Assembly: GCA_016649675.1 (NCBI GenBank)
Contig: JAENXG010000142.1
Coordinates: forward strand, 1 to 6,267
DNA: 6,267 nt
DNA from: Methyloceanibacter sp.
Lineage (GTDB): Bacteria > Pseudomonadota > Alphaproteobacteria > Rhizobiales > Methyloligellaceae
Reading direction: 5' to 3'
Shown: in pieces, positions 6,137 through 6,267 of the stretch
How the letters are laid out: every line of letters starts with the position of its first letter
Position numbering within the stretch: the stretch's first letter is position 1
The notes under the pieces: generated by a model
What the model was told of the DNA's origin: nothing
Databases searched by the model: none
What the model saw: the letters and a program-made list of their open reading frames with translations, nothing else
Position numbers and translations under genes: made by a program

Positions 6137-6267
6137 GAAGGTCGAGTGATGCGGGATCTCGTCTTCGAGATCGAGTTTGCAGAACCAGCGATACGCTAGG
6201 TGCAACTCGACTTCTTGGGTGAGCCTGCGCTCAGAGCGGATGCCGCAGCAGTAGCCCACGATGAGCA
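6134..6267 (-). mobile_element. Truncated IS transposase, N-terminal part (IS5/IS1182-like), runs off the right edge
   Basis: Reading leftward from the edge, the frame gives LIVGYCCGIRSERRLTQEV, then HLAYRWFCKLDLEDEIPHHSTFS. This is the strongly conserved N-terminal block of IS5/IS1182-type transposases (usual form GYxxGIRSERRLxxEVxxNLAYRWFCxL...PDHSTFS). The catalytic DDE core, which would follow to the left, is absent: after STFS the frame passes straight into beta-barrel sequence. The GTG at 6257-6259 is not the true start, since the frame stays open to the window edge. The fragment is the 5' part of the transposase gene, so the rest of the element's left end would lie beyond the window. 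The family is well supported; the exact subgroup is not settled. Confidence 0.82.

Overview
The window looks like an accessory, mosaic stretch of an alphaproteobacterial genome, most likely a Bradyrhizobium-type rhizobium. The grounds are small secreted proteins of rhizobial character, two FixK/FNR-type boxes, a Tat-exported alkylsulfatase of a type common in that group, gene remnants and a truncated insertion sequence. The genus is an inference; no rRNA or tRNA gene is present to settle it.

Left third (1-2177): mostly debris. A perfect 24-bp inverted repeat (181-204 and 2154-2177) encloses about 2 kb. Inside are the C-terminal nuclease part of an AddA/RecB-like helicase-nuclease whose front is missing (325-1101, +), an intact small winged-helix-like protein with a basic tail (1136-1489, -), and a doubtful 64-residue ORF with a very good ribosome-binding site (1668-1862, +). 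No transposase is visible between the repeats.

Middle (2178-3116): two small secreted-protein genes on the + strand, each preceded by a palindrome of the form TTGA-N6-TCAA, the FixK/FNR target. The first gene (2311-2556) encodes a signal-peptide protein with a His/Arg/Trp-rich tail; the second (2726-3010) a periplasmic protein with one complete EF-hand. The second box stands at exactly the class II activator distance from a TATGAC -10 element. A 13-bp GC-rich hairpin closes this pair, so the next gene is probably a separate unit.

Right half (3177-6267): a complete Tat-exported alkylsulfatase (SdsA1 type, 709 residues) with the metal ligands of the family in place. Converging on it from the right is the back part of an outer-membrane beta-barrel gene (5483 to about 6136, -). 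Its front is replaced, in frame, by the N-terminal region of an insertion-sequence transposase that runs off the right edge. The fused reading frame is open across the junction.

The most interesting signals are the pair of FixK/FNR-type boxes in front of two uncharacterised secreted proteins, the transposase-less unit bounded by the 24-bp inverted repeat, and the transposase/beta-barrel chimera. I see no CRISPR array, RNA gene or recognisable defence system.
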